A DNA stretch of 64,000 nt from Saccharothrix luteola (GTDB lineage: Bacteria; Actinomycetota; Actinomycetes; Mycobacteriales; Pseudonocardiaceae), in NCBI RefSeq assembly GCF_020859565.1, contig NZ_JAJHUO010000021.1, forward strand, positions 122,608-186,607, given 5' to 3'. A program made the translations under genes and the position numbers. Under the pieces are notes generated by a model. It saw only the letters and a list, made by a program, of their open reading frames with translations, was not told the origin of the DNA and did no database searches. Shown in pieces: positions 16,311-25,884 of the stretch (its first letter is position 1; each line of letters opens with the position of its first letter).

Positions 16311-17759
16311 TCACTTGCCGAAGGCGGCGGCGATCTTGTCGCCGGTCTCCTTGTCGATGTTGCGCCAGTACTCGAAGACCCGCTCCAGCACCGGCTCGGA
16401 CACGCCGTTGGACGCGTGCGCGATCACGGTCTGCACCAGGCGCTCGCGCTGGCCCGCGTCCATCACCTCGCGGATCAGGGTGCCCGCCTGGCCGAAGTCG
16501 TCGTCCTCCGCGTGCAGCTTGTAAGCCGAACGGGTGACCGCGTCCTCGACGCCGTACGACGACGCCACCTCGCCGGCCGCCTCGACGGACGCGTGCGGGC
16601 CGCCGTAGGAGTTCGGCGCGTACACCGGGTCGACGGCGTTGGTGAAACGCATCGCGCCGTCCTTGGAGTACGAGTTCACCGGCGACTTCGGCCGGTTCAC
16701 CGGCAGCTCGTTGTAGTTCGCGCCGATGCGGTACCGGTGGGCGTCCGGGTACGAGAAGATCCGGCCGATCAGCATCTTGTCCGGCGACGTGCCGATGCCG
16801 GGCACCAGGTTGGTCGGCTCGAACGCGGCCTGCTCGATCTCCGCGAAGTAGTCGGCCGGGTTGCGGTCCAGCACGAGCTTGCCCACCTTGATCAGCGGGT
16901 AGTCGGCGTGCGGCCACACCTTGGTCAGGTCGAACGGGTTGAAGCGGTACGTCGCGGCGTCCGCGTAGGGCATCACCTGGACGTGCAGCGTCCACGACGG
17001 GAACTCGCCGCGCTCGATGGCGTGCCACAGGTCGGCGCGGTGCGCGTCGGCGTCCTCGCCGGCGATCTTCGCGGCCTGCTCCGAGGTCAGGGTCTCGATG
17101 CCCTGGTCGGTCTTGAAGTGGTACTTCACCCAGAAGCGCTCGCCGGCGGCGTTCTCCCACAGGTACGTGTGCGAGCCGTAGCCGTTCTGGTGGCGCCACG
17201 TCTTCGGGATGCCCCGGTCGCCCATCAACCACGTCACCTGGTGCGCGGTCTGCGGCTGCAGCGTCCAGAAGTCCCACTGCATGTCGTGGTCGCGGCGGCC
17301 GGTGTCGGCGCGGCGCTTCTGCGAGCGGATGAAGTCCGGGAACTTGATCGGGTCGCGCAGGAAGAACACCGGCGTGTTGTTCCCGACGATGTCGTAGTTG
17401 CCCTGCGTCGTGTAGAACTTCAGCGCGAAACCGCGCGGGTCGCGCCAGGTGTCGGGCGAGCCGAGCTCACCGGCGACGGTGGAGAAGCGCAGCAGCGTCT
17501 CGGTCTTGACCCCGGGCTGGAACAGGGCCGCCTTGGTGAAGCGGCTGATGTCCTCGGTCGTCTCGAAGTAACCGAACGCACCGCCACCCTTGGCGTGCAC
17601 GACCCGCTCGGGCACCCGCTCCCGGTTGAACTGGGCGTTCTTCTCGATCAGGTAGTGGTCCTGCAGCAGGATCGGGCCGTTGGCGCCGAGGGTCAGCGAG
17701 TGGTCGTCGCTCGCGACCGGGATGCCTGCGTTATTGGTGGTGTGACGCGCTTCGGTCAC
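16311..17759 (-). CDS. katA: Heme catalase
   Basis: A 482-residue monofunctional catalase that dismutes hydrogen peroxide. The GTG start (VTEARHTTNNAGIPVASDDH) is preceded by AAGGAG and overlaps the upstream regulator stop by four bases. Typical catalase text includes the active-site His region (ERVPERVVHAKGGGAFGYFE), LRFSTVAGELGSPDTWRDPR, FFLRDPIKFPDFIRSQKR, and the heme-ligand tyrosine region RIFSYPDAHRYRIGANYNEL. Length fits the small-subunit clade. It is co-transcribed with the Fur-type regulator, as in the catR-catA arrangement of Streptomyces. Confidence 0.97.
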   Translation of the reverse strand: MTEARHTTNNAGIPVASDDHSLTLGANGPILLQDHYLIEKNAQFNRERVPERVVHAKGGGAFGYFETTEDISRFTKAALFQPGVKTETLLRFSTVAGELGSPDTWRDPRGFALKFYTTQGNYDIVGNNTPVFFLRDPIKFPDFIRSQKRRADTGRRDHDMQWDFWTLQPQTAHQVTWLMGDRGIPKTWRHQNGYGSHTYLWENAAGERFWVKYHFKTDQGIETLTSEQAAKIAGEDADAHRADLWHAIERGEFPSWTLHVQVMPYADAATYRFNPFDLTKVWPHADYPLIKVGKLVLDRNPADYFAEIEQAAFEPTNLVPGIGTSPDKMLIGRIFSYPDAHRYRIGANYNELPVNRPKSPVNSYSKDGAMRFTNAVDPVYAPNSYGGPHASVEAAGEVASSYGVEDAVTRSAYKLHAEDDDFGQAGTLIREVMDAGQRERLVQTVIAHASNGVSEPVLERVFEYWRNIDKETGDKIAAAFGK

Positions 17760-18205
17760 GCTGGTAGCTCCTTCTGAGGGGTTCGGCAGTCGGTGCCCAG
17801 GCAATCCGGGCAGAGACCCCAGAAGAGGACCTCCGCCTCGTCCACGGCGAAGCCGACCGTGTCCGAGGGTTCCAAGCAGGGCGCGGCGCCGTGGACGCAG
17901 TCGACGTCCTCGGTCCGCCCGCAGTCCCGGCAGACGAGGTGGTGGTGGTTGTCGCCGGTCCGCGTCTCGTACCGCGCCGGGTGCCCGGCGGGTTCGATCC
18001 GGCGCAGCAACCCGGTCCGCGCGCACGCGTGCAGCACGTCGTAGACGGCCTGCGTCGACACGGACCCCAACCTGGCCCGCACGCCCTCGGCGACCGCGTC
18101 GGCCGTGGCGTGGGGGTGCTCGGCGAGCCATTCGAGCACCGCGATCCGGGGCGCGGTGATGCGCAGCCCGGCGTCCTTGAGCAGCTCGCGTGGTCCTGGG
18201 GTCAT
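17756..18205 (-). CDS. Fur-family repressor, CatR/PerR-like
   Basis: A 149-residue Fur-type regulator. The winged helix spans residues about 10-75 (GLRITAPRIAVLEWLAEHPH through STQAVYDVLHACARTGLLRR). The metal-binding dimer domain has GDNHHHLVCRDCGR and a second CxxC (GLCPDCLG), together a structural zinc site. The HHHLVCRDC motif matches PerR/CatR proteins that sense peroxide via metal-catalysed oxidation. Overlap with the catalase start implies autoregulation of a two-gene operon. Confidence 0.92.
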   Translation of the reverse strand: MTPGPRELLKDAGLRITAPRIAVLEWLAEHPHATADAVAEGVRARLGSVSTQAVYDVLHACARTGLLRRIEPAGHPARYETRTGDNHHHLVCRDCGRTEDVDCVHGAAPCLEPSDTVGFAVDEAEVLFWGLCPDCLGTDCRTPQKELPA

Positions 18206-18226
18206 GGCTCCACCACTCCACCACGC

Positions 18227-18247
18227 TTTCTGGAACCAGTCAAGAAA
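18227..18247. promoter_or_regulatory. Candidate operator upstream of the catR-catalase operon
   Basis: An inverted repeat TTTCT-N11-AGAAA lies 21 bases upstream of the regulator start, between it and the divergent MFS gene. Its position fits an autoregulatory operator. The match to any published CatR/Fur box is weak. Confidence 0.35.
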
Positions 18248-18290
18248 ACGAACGGTTAAACCTGTTGCCCGCGCGAGTGAAGATGAGCAC

Positions 18291-19460
18291 GTGAACGTCT
18301 CTCATTACCTGGCCGTCCTCCGAACGCCGCGCGTGCCCGGTTTCATGCTGTTGATGCTGCTGGCGCGCGTGCCCCCGACGGCGGCGGGCATGACGATCAC
18401 CATGCACGTGCTCCTCGGCCTGGAACGGGGTTACGGCGCCGCGGGCCTGGTCGGGGCGGTCAGCACGGTCGGCATCGCGCTGGGCTCACCGCTGATGGGC
18501 CACCTGGTCGACCGCCGTGGTCTGCGCGCGATGCTGGTCCTGTCGATGGTCACCGAGGGCGTCTTCTGGTTCGTCGCGCCGCTGCTGTCCTACGAGGTGC
18601 TGCTCGTCACGTGCTTCATCACCGGCATCACCGTGATGCCCGTCATGTCGCTCGGCCGCCAGATCCTGACCGCGCTCGTGCCGGACGACCGCAGGCGCAC
18701 CGCGCTGGCGATGGACTCGATGGCCGTCGAGGTCTCGTTCATGGCCGGGCCGGCGCTGGGCGTGGCGCTCACCACGCAGGCGTCGAGTCGGACGGCGATG
18801 TGGGCGATCGGCGCGTCCATGGTCCTGATCGGCGCGATCCTGTACGCGGTGAACCCGCCGGTGCGGCACGAGGGCGAGACCGGGGCGCGCGTGCCGCGGC
18901 GGGAGTGGCTCGACGGGCGGCTGCTCGGCGTGCTGATCAGCGCGGGCGGTGCGACGTTCGTGCTGTCGGGCGTCGAGGTGTCGGTGGTGGCCTCGATGCG
19001 CGGGCTCGGGCTGACCGGGTGGACCGGCGTGATGATCGTGGTGATGTGCGTGGCGTCGTTGGCGGGCGGTTTCCTCTACGGCGGGCTGACGCGCGTGCCG
19101 CCGTTGTGGGCGCTGATGGGCGGCATGGGGCTGCTGGCCGTGCCGATCGGCCTGTTCGGCTGGTCGCCGTGGTGGCTGGCGCTGGCGCTCGTGCCGACGA
19201 ACTTCCTGTGCGCGCCGACGATCACCGCGACGGGCGAGCTGATCACGAAGTACGCGCCGGTGTCCGCGCGCGGCGTGGCGATGGGCCTGCAGAGCTCGGC
19301 GTTCACGCTGGGTGTGGCGCTGGGCGCGCCGGTCACCGGTTTCGTGATCGACCACTCGTCGCCGGCGTGGGGCTTCGCCGTGGCGGGTGTGGGCGCGGTC
19401 GTGGTCGCGGCGGGCACGGTGGTGCTCAGCCGCCGCACGGCGGCGGTCGCGGTGGGCTGA
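18291..19460 (+). CDS. Major facilitator superfamily transporter
   Basis: A 389-residue membrane protein with about 12 hydrophobic helices from a GTG start at 18291. The MFS loop 2-3 motif is visible as GSPLMGHLVDRRGLRAMLV (about residues 63-81). A repeat-like text in the second half (KYAPVSARGVAMGLQSSAF) is typical of SetA/DHA1-like sugar or drug exporters. The substrate is unknown. It is divergent from the catalase operon and 62 bases upstream of a TPMT-type methyltransferase gene on the same strand. Confidence 0.93.
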   Translation: MNVSHYLAVLRTPRVPGFMLLMLLARVPPTAAGMTITMHVLLGLERGYGAAGLVGAVSTVGIALGSPLMGHLVDRRGLRAMLVLSMVTEGVFWFVAPLLSYEVLLVTCFITGITVMPVMSLGRQILTALVPDDRRRTALAMDSMAVEVSFMAGPALGVALTTQASSRTAMWAIGASMVLIGAILYAVNPPVRHEGETGARVPRREWLDGRLLGVLISAGGATFVLSGVEVSVVASMRGLGLTGWTGVMIVVMCVASLAGGFLYGGLTRVPPLWALMGGMGLLAVPIGLFGWSPWWLALALVPTNFLCAPTITATGELITKYAPVSARGVAMGLQSSAFTLGVALGAPVTGFVIDHSSPAWGFAVAGVGAVVVAAGTVVLSRRTAAVAVG

Positions 19461-19522
19461 TCGGGAAGAACATCACCCGTTCGGACCCGTCTCCACCACG
19501 CTCCGCGCACCTCTATTCCACC

Positions 19523-20167
19523 ATGGAATCCGATTTCTGGTTCGACTCCTGGGAGCAGGGCGGCACGAAGACCAGCTTCCACCTGCGGGACGTGCACGAG
19601 CACGCCCGGCTGCTGGCCCGGCTCGGCCTGGTGGCAGGCGCCCGGGTCCTGGTGCCGCTGTGCGGCAAGACGACCGACCTGCGGTTCTTCGCCGAGTCGG
19701 CGGCGGAGGTCGTCGGCGTCGAACTGGTGCCCAGGGCCGTCGCCGAGTTCTTCGCCGAGAACGGCCTGGACCCGGTGCAGGAGGAGCCCGACGTGTTCCG
19801 CTGCGGCAACCTCGTGATCCGCCGCCAGGACATCTTCAAGCTGGGGCCGGAGCAGATCGGCCCGGTGGACCTGGTGTACGACCGGGCGTCGCTGATCGCG
19901 TTCCCGGAGGACATGCGGCAGCGCTACGCCGACACGATCACCCGGCTGGTGCGGCCCGGCTCCAGGTACTTCATCAACACCCTGGAGTACCACCCGAGGC
20001 TGCCGTCGCCGCCGTTCTCCGTCGGCCCGGAGGAGGTCGTCGAGCTGTTCGGGCGCGCGTTCGACGTCGAGCACGTGGCCGCGGAGCCGAGACCGGGGCA
20101 CCGGATGGTCGAGAAGTTCGGCCTGACCGGCCTGGTGGAGCACGGCTTCCTGCTGCGGGCGCGCTAG
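19523..20167 (+). CDS. Thiopurine S-methyltransferase-family protein
   Basis: A 214-residue SAM-dependent methyltransferase starting MESDFWFDSWEQGGTKTSFH. The family is marked by the N-terminal FWxxxWxxGxTxFH text and RVLVPLCGKTTDLRFFAESA, the TPMT version of motif I (PLCGKxxDxxxL). GVELVPRAVAEFFAENGL and DLVYDRASLIAFPEDMRQRY follow. Bacterial members methylate thiols, tellurite/selenite or halides. The specific substrate cannot be told here. It converges with and overlaps by four bases the kinase gene. Confidence 0.92.
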   Translation: MESDFWFDSWEQGGTKTSFHLRDVHEHARLLARLGLVAGARVLVPLCGKTTDLRFFAESAAEVVGVELVPRAVAEFFAENGLDPVQEEPDVFRCGNLVIRRQDIFKLGPEQIGPVDLVYDRASLIAFPEDMRQRYADTITRLVRPGSRYFINTLEYHPRLPSPPFSVGPEEVVELFGRAFDVEHVAAEPRPGHRMVEKFGLTGLVEHGFLLRAR

Positions 20168-21603
20168 GGCTGGTGCCGACCCAGGTCGCGCAGGGCCTGG
20201 TAGAGGCGGTCGATGGTGGGGCGCGACCGGGCGTAGTGGCGGACCGCGTCCGGGTCGGGCTGGATCGTCTTCACCGGTTCGACCAGCTCGGCGGCGACGG
20301 TCAGCGAGGGGATCTCGCCCAGCGCCCGCCAGGCGACCAGCGCCGCGCCGACGCCGGAGCCCTCGCTGTCGTCGGCCAGTTCCAGCTCCAGGCCCAGGGC
20401 GGACGCCAGCACGGTCGCCCACAGGTCGCTGCGGAACGCGCCGCCGGTCACCCGGACCGCGTGCACGTCCGCCACCGACCGCACCGCGTCCAGCACCAGC
20501 GCCAACTGCTGCGCCACGCCCTCGACCAGCGCACGGGTGATCTCGGCCCGCCCGTGCTCGCGCCGCAGCCCGATCAACGCCGACGTCACGTCCGCGTCCC
20601 ACCACGGCGCGCGCTCCCCCAGCAGGTACGGCAGCGCGATCACGCCGCCCGCGCCCACCGGCACCTCCGAAGCCTCCTCCAGCAGGTCGCGCACGTCGAC
20701 GCCGAACGTCTCGGCGGCCCACTGCGCCACCACGCCGCCGTTGCTCACCGCACCGCCGAGCACCCACAGCCCTTCGGCGACGGCGTAGCAGAACACCCGC
20801 CCCTGCTCGTCCACGACGGGCTCGTCGCGCACCACCCGCAGCGCGCCGCTCGTGCCCAACGACACCGCCGCCACCCCCGGCACGACCGCGCCGACGCCGA
20901 GGTTCGCCATCGGCCCGTCGCCGCCGCCCAGGACGACCGGCAGGCCGGTGGGCAGGCCCGGCACGTCCAGCGCCAGCGGCAGCGAGTCCACCGGCGCGTG
21001 CAGGTCGGGGAGCTGCCCGGCGTCCACGCCCGCGAAGGCCAGCGCGTCCGGGTGCCAGTCCAGCGACCGGAGGTCCATCAACCCGGTCGCGGACGCCGAG
21101 GAGTGCTCGGTCGCCAGCACACCGGTCAACTGCAGCGCGACGAAGTCCTTGAGCCCGCACCACCGCGCCGCCGTGAACCCCCGGTCGCGGAACCACGCCA
21201 GCTTCACCAGCGGCGACATGGTGTGGATCGGGGTGCCGGTCGCGCGGTGCAGCGCGATCCCGTCGGCCGTGCCGCGCAGCCGCTCCGTCTGCTCCAGCGC
21301 GCGGTTGTCCGCCCACGACAACGACGGCGTGACGGGCGTGCCCGAGGAGTCCAGCCCGAGCAGGGTGTGCATCGCGCCGGTCAACGACAACGCCCGCACG
21401 GCAAGCCCCCGCGCCGCGACCTCGCGCAACGCCTTGAGCGCCGCGTCCCACACCTCGACCGGGTCGTGGGTCGCCTCGCCGGAGGGCGTGGTGCGCATCG
21501 GGTAACCCTGCTCCGCCGATGCCACCACGCCCGCGTCCCGGTCCACCGCGATGACCTTGGTCGACGTCGTCCCGAGGTCGATCGCGAGCACTACGTCCGC
21601 CAT
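20164..21603 (-). CDS. FGGY-family carbohydrate kinase, probably gluconokinase-type
   Basis: A 479-residue sugar kinase. The phosphate-1 motif is AIDLGTTSTKVIAVDRDAG. SLTGAMHTLLGLD, LSWADNRA and TGTPIHTMSPLVKL are closest in pattern to Bacillus GntK-type gluconate kinases rather than to xylulokinase. The C-terminal ATP-binding half has GGGDGPMANLGVGAVVPG, SLGTSGALR and RVTGGAFRSDLW. It phosphorylates a sugar acid or sugar with ATP; gluconate is inferred. No transporter or sugar regulator lies beside it. Confidence 0.88.
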   Translation of the reverse strand: MADVVLAIDLGTTSTKVIAVDRDAGVVASAEQGYPMRTTPSGEATHDPVEVWDAALKALREVAARGLAVRALSLTGAMHTLLGLDSSGTPVTPSLSWADNRALEQTERLRGTADGIALHRATGTPIHTMSPLVKLAWFRDRGFTAARWCGLKDFVALQLTGVLATEHSSASATGLMDLRSLDWHPDALAFAGVDAGQLPDLHAPVDSLPLALDVPGLPTGLPVVLGGGDGPMANLGVGAVVPGVAAVSLGTSGALRVVRDEPVVDEQGRVFCYAVAEGLWVLGGAVSNGGVVAQWAAETFGVDVRDLLEEASEVPVGAGGVIALPYLLGERAPWWDADVTSALIGLRREHGRAEITRALVEGVAQQLALVLDAVRSVADVHAVRVTGGAFRSDLWATVLASALGLELELADDSEGSGVGAALVAWRALGEIPSLTVAAELVEPVKTIQPDPDAVRHYARSRPTIDRLYQALRDLGRHQP

Positions 21604-21613
21604 AGGGGTGAAC

Positions 21614-22678
21614 CTACAGGCGGGTGGCCAGCTCCTCGGCGATCTCGTAGGTGTTCAGCGCCGCGCCCTTGCGGAGGTTGTCGCCGCACACGAAGAAGTC
21701 CAGCGTGTTCGGGAAGTCCAACGCCTGCCGCACCCGGCCCACGTAGGTCGGGTCGCCGCCCACGACGTCCGCCGGCGTCGGGAACTCCTTGGCCGCCGGG
21801 TCGTCGACCAGCACGATGGACGGCTGCGCCTCGAAGATCTTGTGCGCCTGCTCGACGGTCACCTCGCGGGCGAACGTGGCGTGCACCGCCAGCGAGTGCG
21901 TCGTCACCACGGGCACGCGCACGCAGGTCGCGGACACCTTCAGGTCCGGGATGCCGAGGATCTTGCGCGACTCGTTGCGGACCTTCAGCTCCTCGCTGGT
22001 CCACCCCTCGTCCTTCAAGGACCCGGCCCACGGCACCACGTTCAACGCCAGCGGCGCGGGGAACGGCGAGTCCGACACCGGCAGGCCGGCGGCCTCCAGC
22101 GTCTCGCGCACGTCGCCCGCGCGCACGCCGACCTCCTTGCCCGCCAGCGCCGAGATCTCCGCGTACAGCCGGTCGATCGCCGCCTGCCCGCCGCCCGACG
22201 CGGCCTGGTACGACGCGACGACCAGCTCGCGCAGCTCGAACTCCCGGTGCAGGGCGCCCAGCGCGGCCATCATCGACAATGTCGTGCAGTTCGGGTTCGC
22301 GATGATCCCCTTGGGGCGCACGCCGATCTGGTCGGCGTTCACCTCGGGCACCACCAGCGGCACGTCGGGGTCCATCCGGAACGCGCCCGAGTTGTCCACC
22401 GCGACCGCGCCCTTGGCCGCGGCGATCGGCGCCCACTCGGCCGACACCTCGTCCGGCACGTCGAACATCGCGACGTCCACGCCGTCGAACGCCTCCGGCG
22501 ACAGCGCGACGACCGTCAGCTCCTCGCCGCGCACGGTGATCTTCTTGCCCGCCGAGCGCGCGGACGCGATCAGCCGGACCTCACCCCACGGCACGGACCC
22601 CCGGCCGTTGATGATGTCGATCATGACGGTGCCGACGGCACCGGTGGCCCCCACAAGAGCCAGGACAGGTCCGCTCAT
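21614..22678 (-). CDS. asd: Aspartate-semialdehyde dehydrogenase
   Basis: A 354-residue enzyme that reduces aspartyl phosphate to aspartate semialdehyde, the branch point to lysine/diaminopimelate, threonine and methionine. The NADPH-binding start is VLALVGATGAVGTVMI. Catalytic Cys131 lies in ANPNCTTLSM and the substrate region is SYQAASGGGQAAIDRLYAE. The C-terminal part VGRVRQALDFPNTLDFFVCG is characteristic. The ATG overlaps the lysC stop by four bases, giving the usual lysC-asd operon. Confidence 0.97.
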   Translation of the reverse strand: MSGPVLALVGATGAVGTVMIDIINGRGSVPWGEVRLIASARSAGKKITVRGEELTVVALSPEAFDGVDVAMFDVPDEVSAEWAPIAAAKGAVAVDNSGAFRMDPDVPLVVPEVNADQIGVRPKGIIANPNCTTLSMMAALGALHREFELRELVVASYQAASGGGQAAIDRLYAEISALAGKEVGVRAGDVRETLEAAGLPVSDSPFPAPLALNVVPWAGSLKDEGWTSEELKVRNESRKILGIPDLKVSATCVRVPVVTTHSLAVHATFAREVTVEQAHKIFEAQPSIVLVDDPAAKEFPTPADVVGGDPTYVGRVRQALDFPNTLDFFVCGDNLRKGAALNTYEIAEELATRL

Positions 22679-23940
22679 CGCCCACTCCCCGCGTACACCA
22701 CAGCTTCTTCGTCGCCACCGAGGTCGAACGCGTCGTGCAGCGCGCGCACGGCGTCGTCGAGCTGCGTGTCGCGGCAGATGACCGAGATCCGGATCTCCGA
22801 GGTGGAGATGATCTCGATGTTCACGCCCGCCGACGCGAGCGCCTCGCAGAACTGCGCGGTCACGCCGGGGTGCGAGCGCATGCCCGCGCCGACCAGCGAC
22901 ACCTTGCCCACGTGCTCGTCGTAGAGCACCTGGTCGAAGCCGATCTCCTCGCGCGACTTCTCCAACGCGGCCACGGCGCGCGGTCCGTCGTCCTTCGGCA
23001 GGGTGAACGTCACGTCGGTGCGGCCGGACACGGCCTGCGAGACGTTCTGCACGACCATGTCGATGTCGAGCTCCGCCTGGGCCACGACGCGGAAGATCCG
23101 CGCCGCCATGCCGGGCAGGTCGGGCACCGCCGTCACGGTGACCTTGGCCTCGGACCGGTCGTGCGCGACGCCGGTGATCATCGCCTGTTCCACGGGAAGG
23201 TCCTCCACTGACCCGGACACGATGGTCCCGGGCTTGTTGCTGAACGAAGATCGGACGTGCACCGGGACGCCGTAGCGGCGGGCGTACTCGACGCAGCGCA
23301 GCATGAGCACCTTGGCCCCGCACGCCGCCATCTCGAGCATCTCCTCGTAGGTGATGGTCTCCAGCCGCTTGGCGTTCGGCACGATGCGCGGGTCGGCGGT
23401 GAACACGCCGTCGACATCGGTGTAGATCTCGCAGACGTCGGCCTTCAGCGCCGCCGCCAGCGCCACCGCGGTGGTGTCGGTGCCGCCGCGACCGAGCGTG
23501 GTGATCTCCTTGCTGTCCTGGCTGACGCCCTGGAAGCCCGCGACGATCGCGATGGCGCCTTCCGCGAGGGCGTCCTGGATGCGGCTCGGCGTCACGTCGA
23601 TGATGCGCGCCTTGCCGTGCACGGACGTGGTGATCACGCCGGCCTGCGAGCCGGTGTAGGAGCGCGCCTCGGCGCCCAGCGAGCTGATCGCCATCGCCAG
23701 CAGCGACATGGAGATGCGCTCACCGGACGTGAGCAGCATGTCCATCTCGCGGGCGGGCGGCACCGGGGACACCTGGCGCGCGAGGTCGAGCAGCTCGTCG
23801 GTCGTGTCGCCCATCGCGGAGACGGCGACGACGACCTCGTTGCCCGCTTTGCGGGTCGCGACGATGCGCTCGGCCACCCGTTTGATCCGCTCGGCGCTCC
23901 CGACCGAGGAACCGCCGTACTTCTGGACGACGAGCGCCAC
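22675..23940 (-). CDS. lysC: Aspartokinase
   Basis: A 421-residue kinase phosphorylating aspartate, the first step of the aspartate amino-acid family. The GTG start (VALVVQKYGGSSVGSAERIK) has GGAGGAG upstream. The KYGGSS and FQGVSQDSKEITTLGRGGTD motifs form the kinase site. Two C-terminal ACT domains (from about residue 265) include text typical of lysine/threonine feedback sites (VGAGMRSHPGVTAQFCEALA). In relatives an internal start makes a separate beta subunit; that is possible here but not shown. Confidence 0.97.
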   Translation of the reverse strand: MALVVQKYGGSSVGSAERIKRVAERIVATRKAGNEVVVAVSAMGDTTDELLDLARQVSPVPPAREMDMLLTSGERISMSLLAMAISSLGAEARSYTGSQAGVITTSVHGKARIIDVTPSRIQDALAEGAIAIVAGFQGVSQDSKEITTLGRGGTDTTAVALAAALKADVCEIYTDVDGVFTADPRIVPNAKRLETITYEEMLEMAACGAKVLMLRCVEYARRYGVPVHVRSSFSNKPGTIVSGSVEDLPVEQAMITGVAHDRSEAKVTVTAVPDLPGMAARIFRVVAQAELDIDMVVQNVSQAVSGRTDVTFTLPKDDGPRAVAALEKSREEIGFDQVLYDEHVGKVSLVGAGMRSHPGVTAQFCEALASAGVNIEIISTSEIRISVICRDTQLDDAVRALHDAFDLGGDEEAVVYAGSGR

Positions 23941-24041
23941 AGACCCACTCCTCCCAGGTGCTTCAAGCCCAGCTCATCGGGGAGACTACCTGGCCCAAGG
24001 AGTGGACAGCCCTCGCCGTGACGGCCACTACTCTCCACCCC

Positions 24042-25241
24042 GTGTCGACCCTGGAGGCCGTTCGCGTGGAGCCGGAGGACGCGCCCAGCGCGCGTGAGCG
24101 GTTGGCGCGCGTGGCCAGACACCGGGTCACCGCGGCGCTCGCCCCCGCCCTGCTCTACCTGGCCGTCCGCGAGCTCGGCCTGCTCGCGCTGCAGCTGATG
24201 GCGGCGCGGTGGGACAAGGACGTCACGCGGGCGCTCACGTCGTGGGACGGGCAGTGGTTCCTGGGCATCGCCGAGGGTGGCTACGCGAACGTGCCGACGT
24301 GGCTGGTGGACGCGTTCGGGCGGCGGACGGCGGAGACGCCGCTGGCGTTCTTCCCCGGCTACCCGACGCTGGTGCGCTGGGTGGACGGGCTGCCCGGCGT
24401 GCCGACGGTCGGCGCCGCGTTCGCGGTGAGCCTGGTCAGCGGCGTGCTGTGCGCCTACGGGCTGGCCCGGCTCGGTTCCCGGGTGTCCGGCGGGTCGCAG
24501 CGGGCCGGGCTGGTGCTGGTGGTGCTGTTCGCGGCGTCGCCGATGGCCGTGGCGCTGTCGATGACGTACTCGGAGGCGACGTTCTGCGCCCTCGCCGTCT
24601 GGTCGCTGGTCGGCGTCGTGGAACGGCGCTGGGTACTGGCCGGGGTGTGCTGCGCGGCGGCGGGGCTGGTGCGGCCGACGGCGGCGGCGCTGGTCCTGGC
24701 GGTGTGCGCGGCGGCGCTGGTCGCGGCGTGGCGGCGGCGGGACGACTGGCGGCCGTGGGTGGGCGCGCTGGTCGCGCCGCTGGGGCTGGTCGGCTACCTC
24801 GGGTACGTCGCGGCGCGCACCGGGCGGTGGGACGGCTGGTTCGCCGTGCAGCAGATCGGGTGGGACTCGCGGTTCGACGGCGGCGCGGCCACCTGGAAGT
24901 TCGCGCTGCTCATCCTGGGCGAGCCCCGGTCGGTGCTGGAGCTGGCCACGGTGTGGCTGCTGGTGGTGGCGCTGGCCCTGGTGGTGCTGAGCCTGCGGCG
25001 CGGGCTGGAGTGGCCGCTGGTCGTCTACGGCGCGGGCGTGCTCGCGATGGACCTCGGGTCGAACGGGCTGATGAACTCGAAGGCGCGGCTGCTGCTGCCC
25101 GCGTTCACGCTCCTGGTGCCGATCGCGCTGGCGCTGGCGCGGCGGCGCACCAGCACGGTGGTGGCGGTGCTCGTGGGCGTGTCGGTGTTCAGCGCGTGGT
25201 TCGGCGCCTACGCCATCACGGCTTGGCCGTACGCGATCTGA
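24042..25241 (+). CDS. Polytopic membrane protein, PIG-V-like mannosyltransferase family
   Basis: A protein of about 399 residues with 9-10 hydrophobic segments. A short charged N-terminus is followed by LAPALLYLAVRELGLLALQL. The lumenal/periplasmic-type loop TSWDGQWFLGIAEGGYANVP resembles the conserved W-D-x-x-W/Y loop of PIG-V (GPI mannosyltransferase 2) and bacterial DUF2029 relatives. These use polyprenyl-phosphate mannose as donor. The start is uncertain: a GTG at 24042 is chosen, with GTG 24018 also possible. It is divergent from lysC; the acceptor is unknown. Confidence 0.75.
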   Translation: MSTLEAVRVEPEDAPSARERLARVARHRVTAALAPALLYLAVRELGLLALQLMAARWDKDVTRALTSWDGQWFLGIAEGGYANVPTWLVDAFGRRTAETPLAFFPGYPTLVRWVDGLPGVPTVGAAFAVSLVSGVLCAYGLARLGSRVSGGSQRAGLVLVVLFAASPMAVALSMTYSEATFCALAVWSLVGVVERRWVLAGVCCAAAGLVRPTAAALVLAVCAAALVAAWRRRDDWRPWVGALVAPLGLVGYLGYVAARTGRWDGWFAVQQIGWDSRFDGGAATWKFALLILGEPRSVLELATVWLLVVALALVVLSLRRGLEWPLVVYGAGVLAMDLGSNGLMNSKARLLLPAFTLLVPIALALARRRTSTVVAVLVGVSVFSAWFGAYAITAWPYAI

Positions 25242-25257
25242 TCGACAGGATGGGTCG

Positions 25258-25884
25258 GTGGACGGCAACGACCTGATCATGCGGCGCTGGAGCCCGCGGG
25301 CGTTCGACGGCGCGGCCGAGGTGGCGCCGGACACCGTGCGCGCGCTGCTGGAGGCGGCCCGGTGGGCGGCCTCGCACGGCAACACCCAGCCCGCCCGGTT
25401 CCTGGTCGGCTACCGCGGCGATGACACGTTCGGGCGAATCTTCGCGGCGTTGCGGCCGGGCAACCAGGCGTGGGCGGGCCGGGCGTCGGTGCTGCTCGTG
25501 GGCGCGGTGGCCGAGTCGGACGAGCGCGGGCCGGTGCCGAACACCGAGTTCGGGTTGGGGCTCGCGGTGCAGAACCTGGTGCTGCGGGCCGTCGAGCTGG
25601 GCCTGGTCACGCACCAGATGGGCGGGTTCGCGCCGGACGCGGTGCGCGAGGGGTTCGGGCTGCCCGAGCACGTGCGGCCGGTCGTCGTGATCGCGGTCGG
25701 GCTGCTCGGCGACGACGCGGACCTGCCGGAGGACCTGCGGGCCAGGGAACGGCGGCCACGCGTGCGCAAACCGTTGAGCGAGACTGTTTTCGCAGGTAGG
25801 TGGGGTCAGCCTGCCTTCGAGGAGGAACCCCCGGACCCCGCCGCAGGGGGGAGGACGGCAGGGTCCGGGGAGGAACGGGGCTAG
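25258..25884 (+). CDS. Nitroreductase-family protein
   Basis: A 208-residue FMN-dependent oxidoreductase with a GTG start 16 bases after the previous stop. MRRWSPRAFDGAAEVAPDTV and ARWAASHGNTQPARFLV form the FMN phosphate/ring contacts (RRSxRxF, WAPS-like). QNLVLRAVELGLVTHQMGGF is the family core, and FGLPEHVRPVVVIAVGLLGD closes the domain. The C-terminal 30 residues are Pro/Glu/Gly-rich and extend past the usual fold. The DNA encoding them forms a GC hairpin (25829-25870) that may act as terminator. The substrate is unknown. Confidence 0.9.
   Translation: MDGNDLIMRRWSPRAFDGAAEVAPDTVRALLEAARWAASHGNTQPARFLVGYRGDDTFGRIFAALRPGNQAWAGRASVLLVGAVAESDERGPVPNTEFGLGLAVQNLVLRAVELGLVTHQMGGFAPDAVREGFGLPEHVRPVVVIAVGLLGDDADLPEDLRARERRPRVRKPLSETVFAGRWGQPAFEEEPPDPAAGGRTAGSGEERG

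Noticed and set aside
22675..24042. Lysine riboswitch before lysC
   Set aside because: The gap to the divergent gene is only about 100 bases and shows no riboswitch-like folded core.
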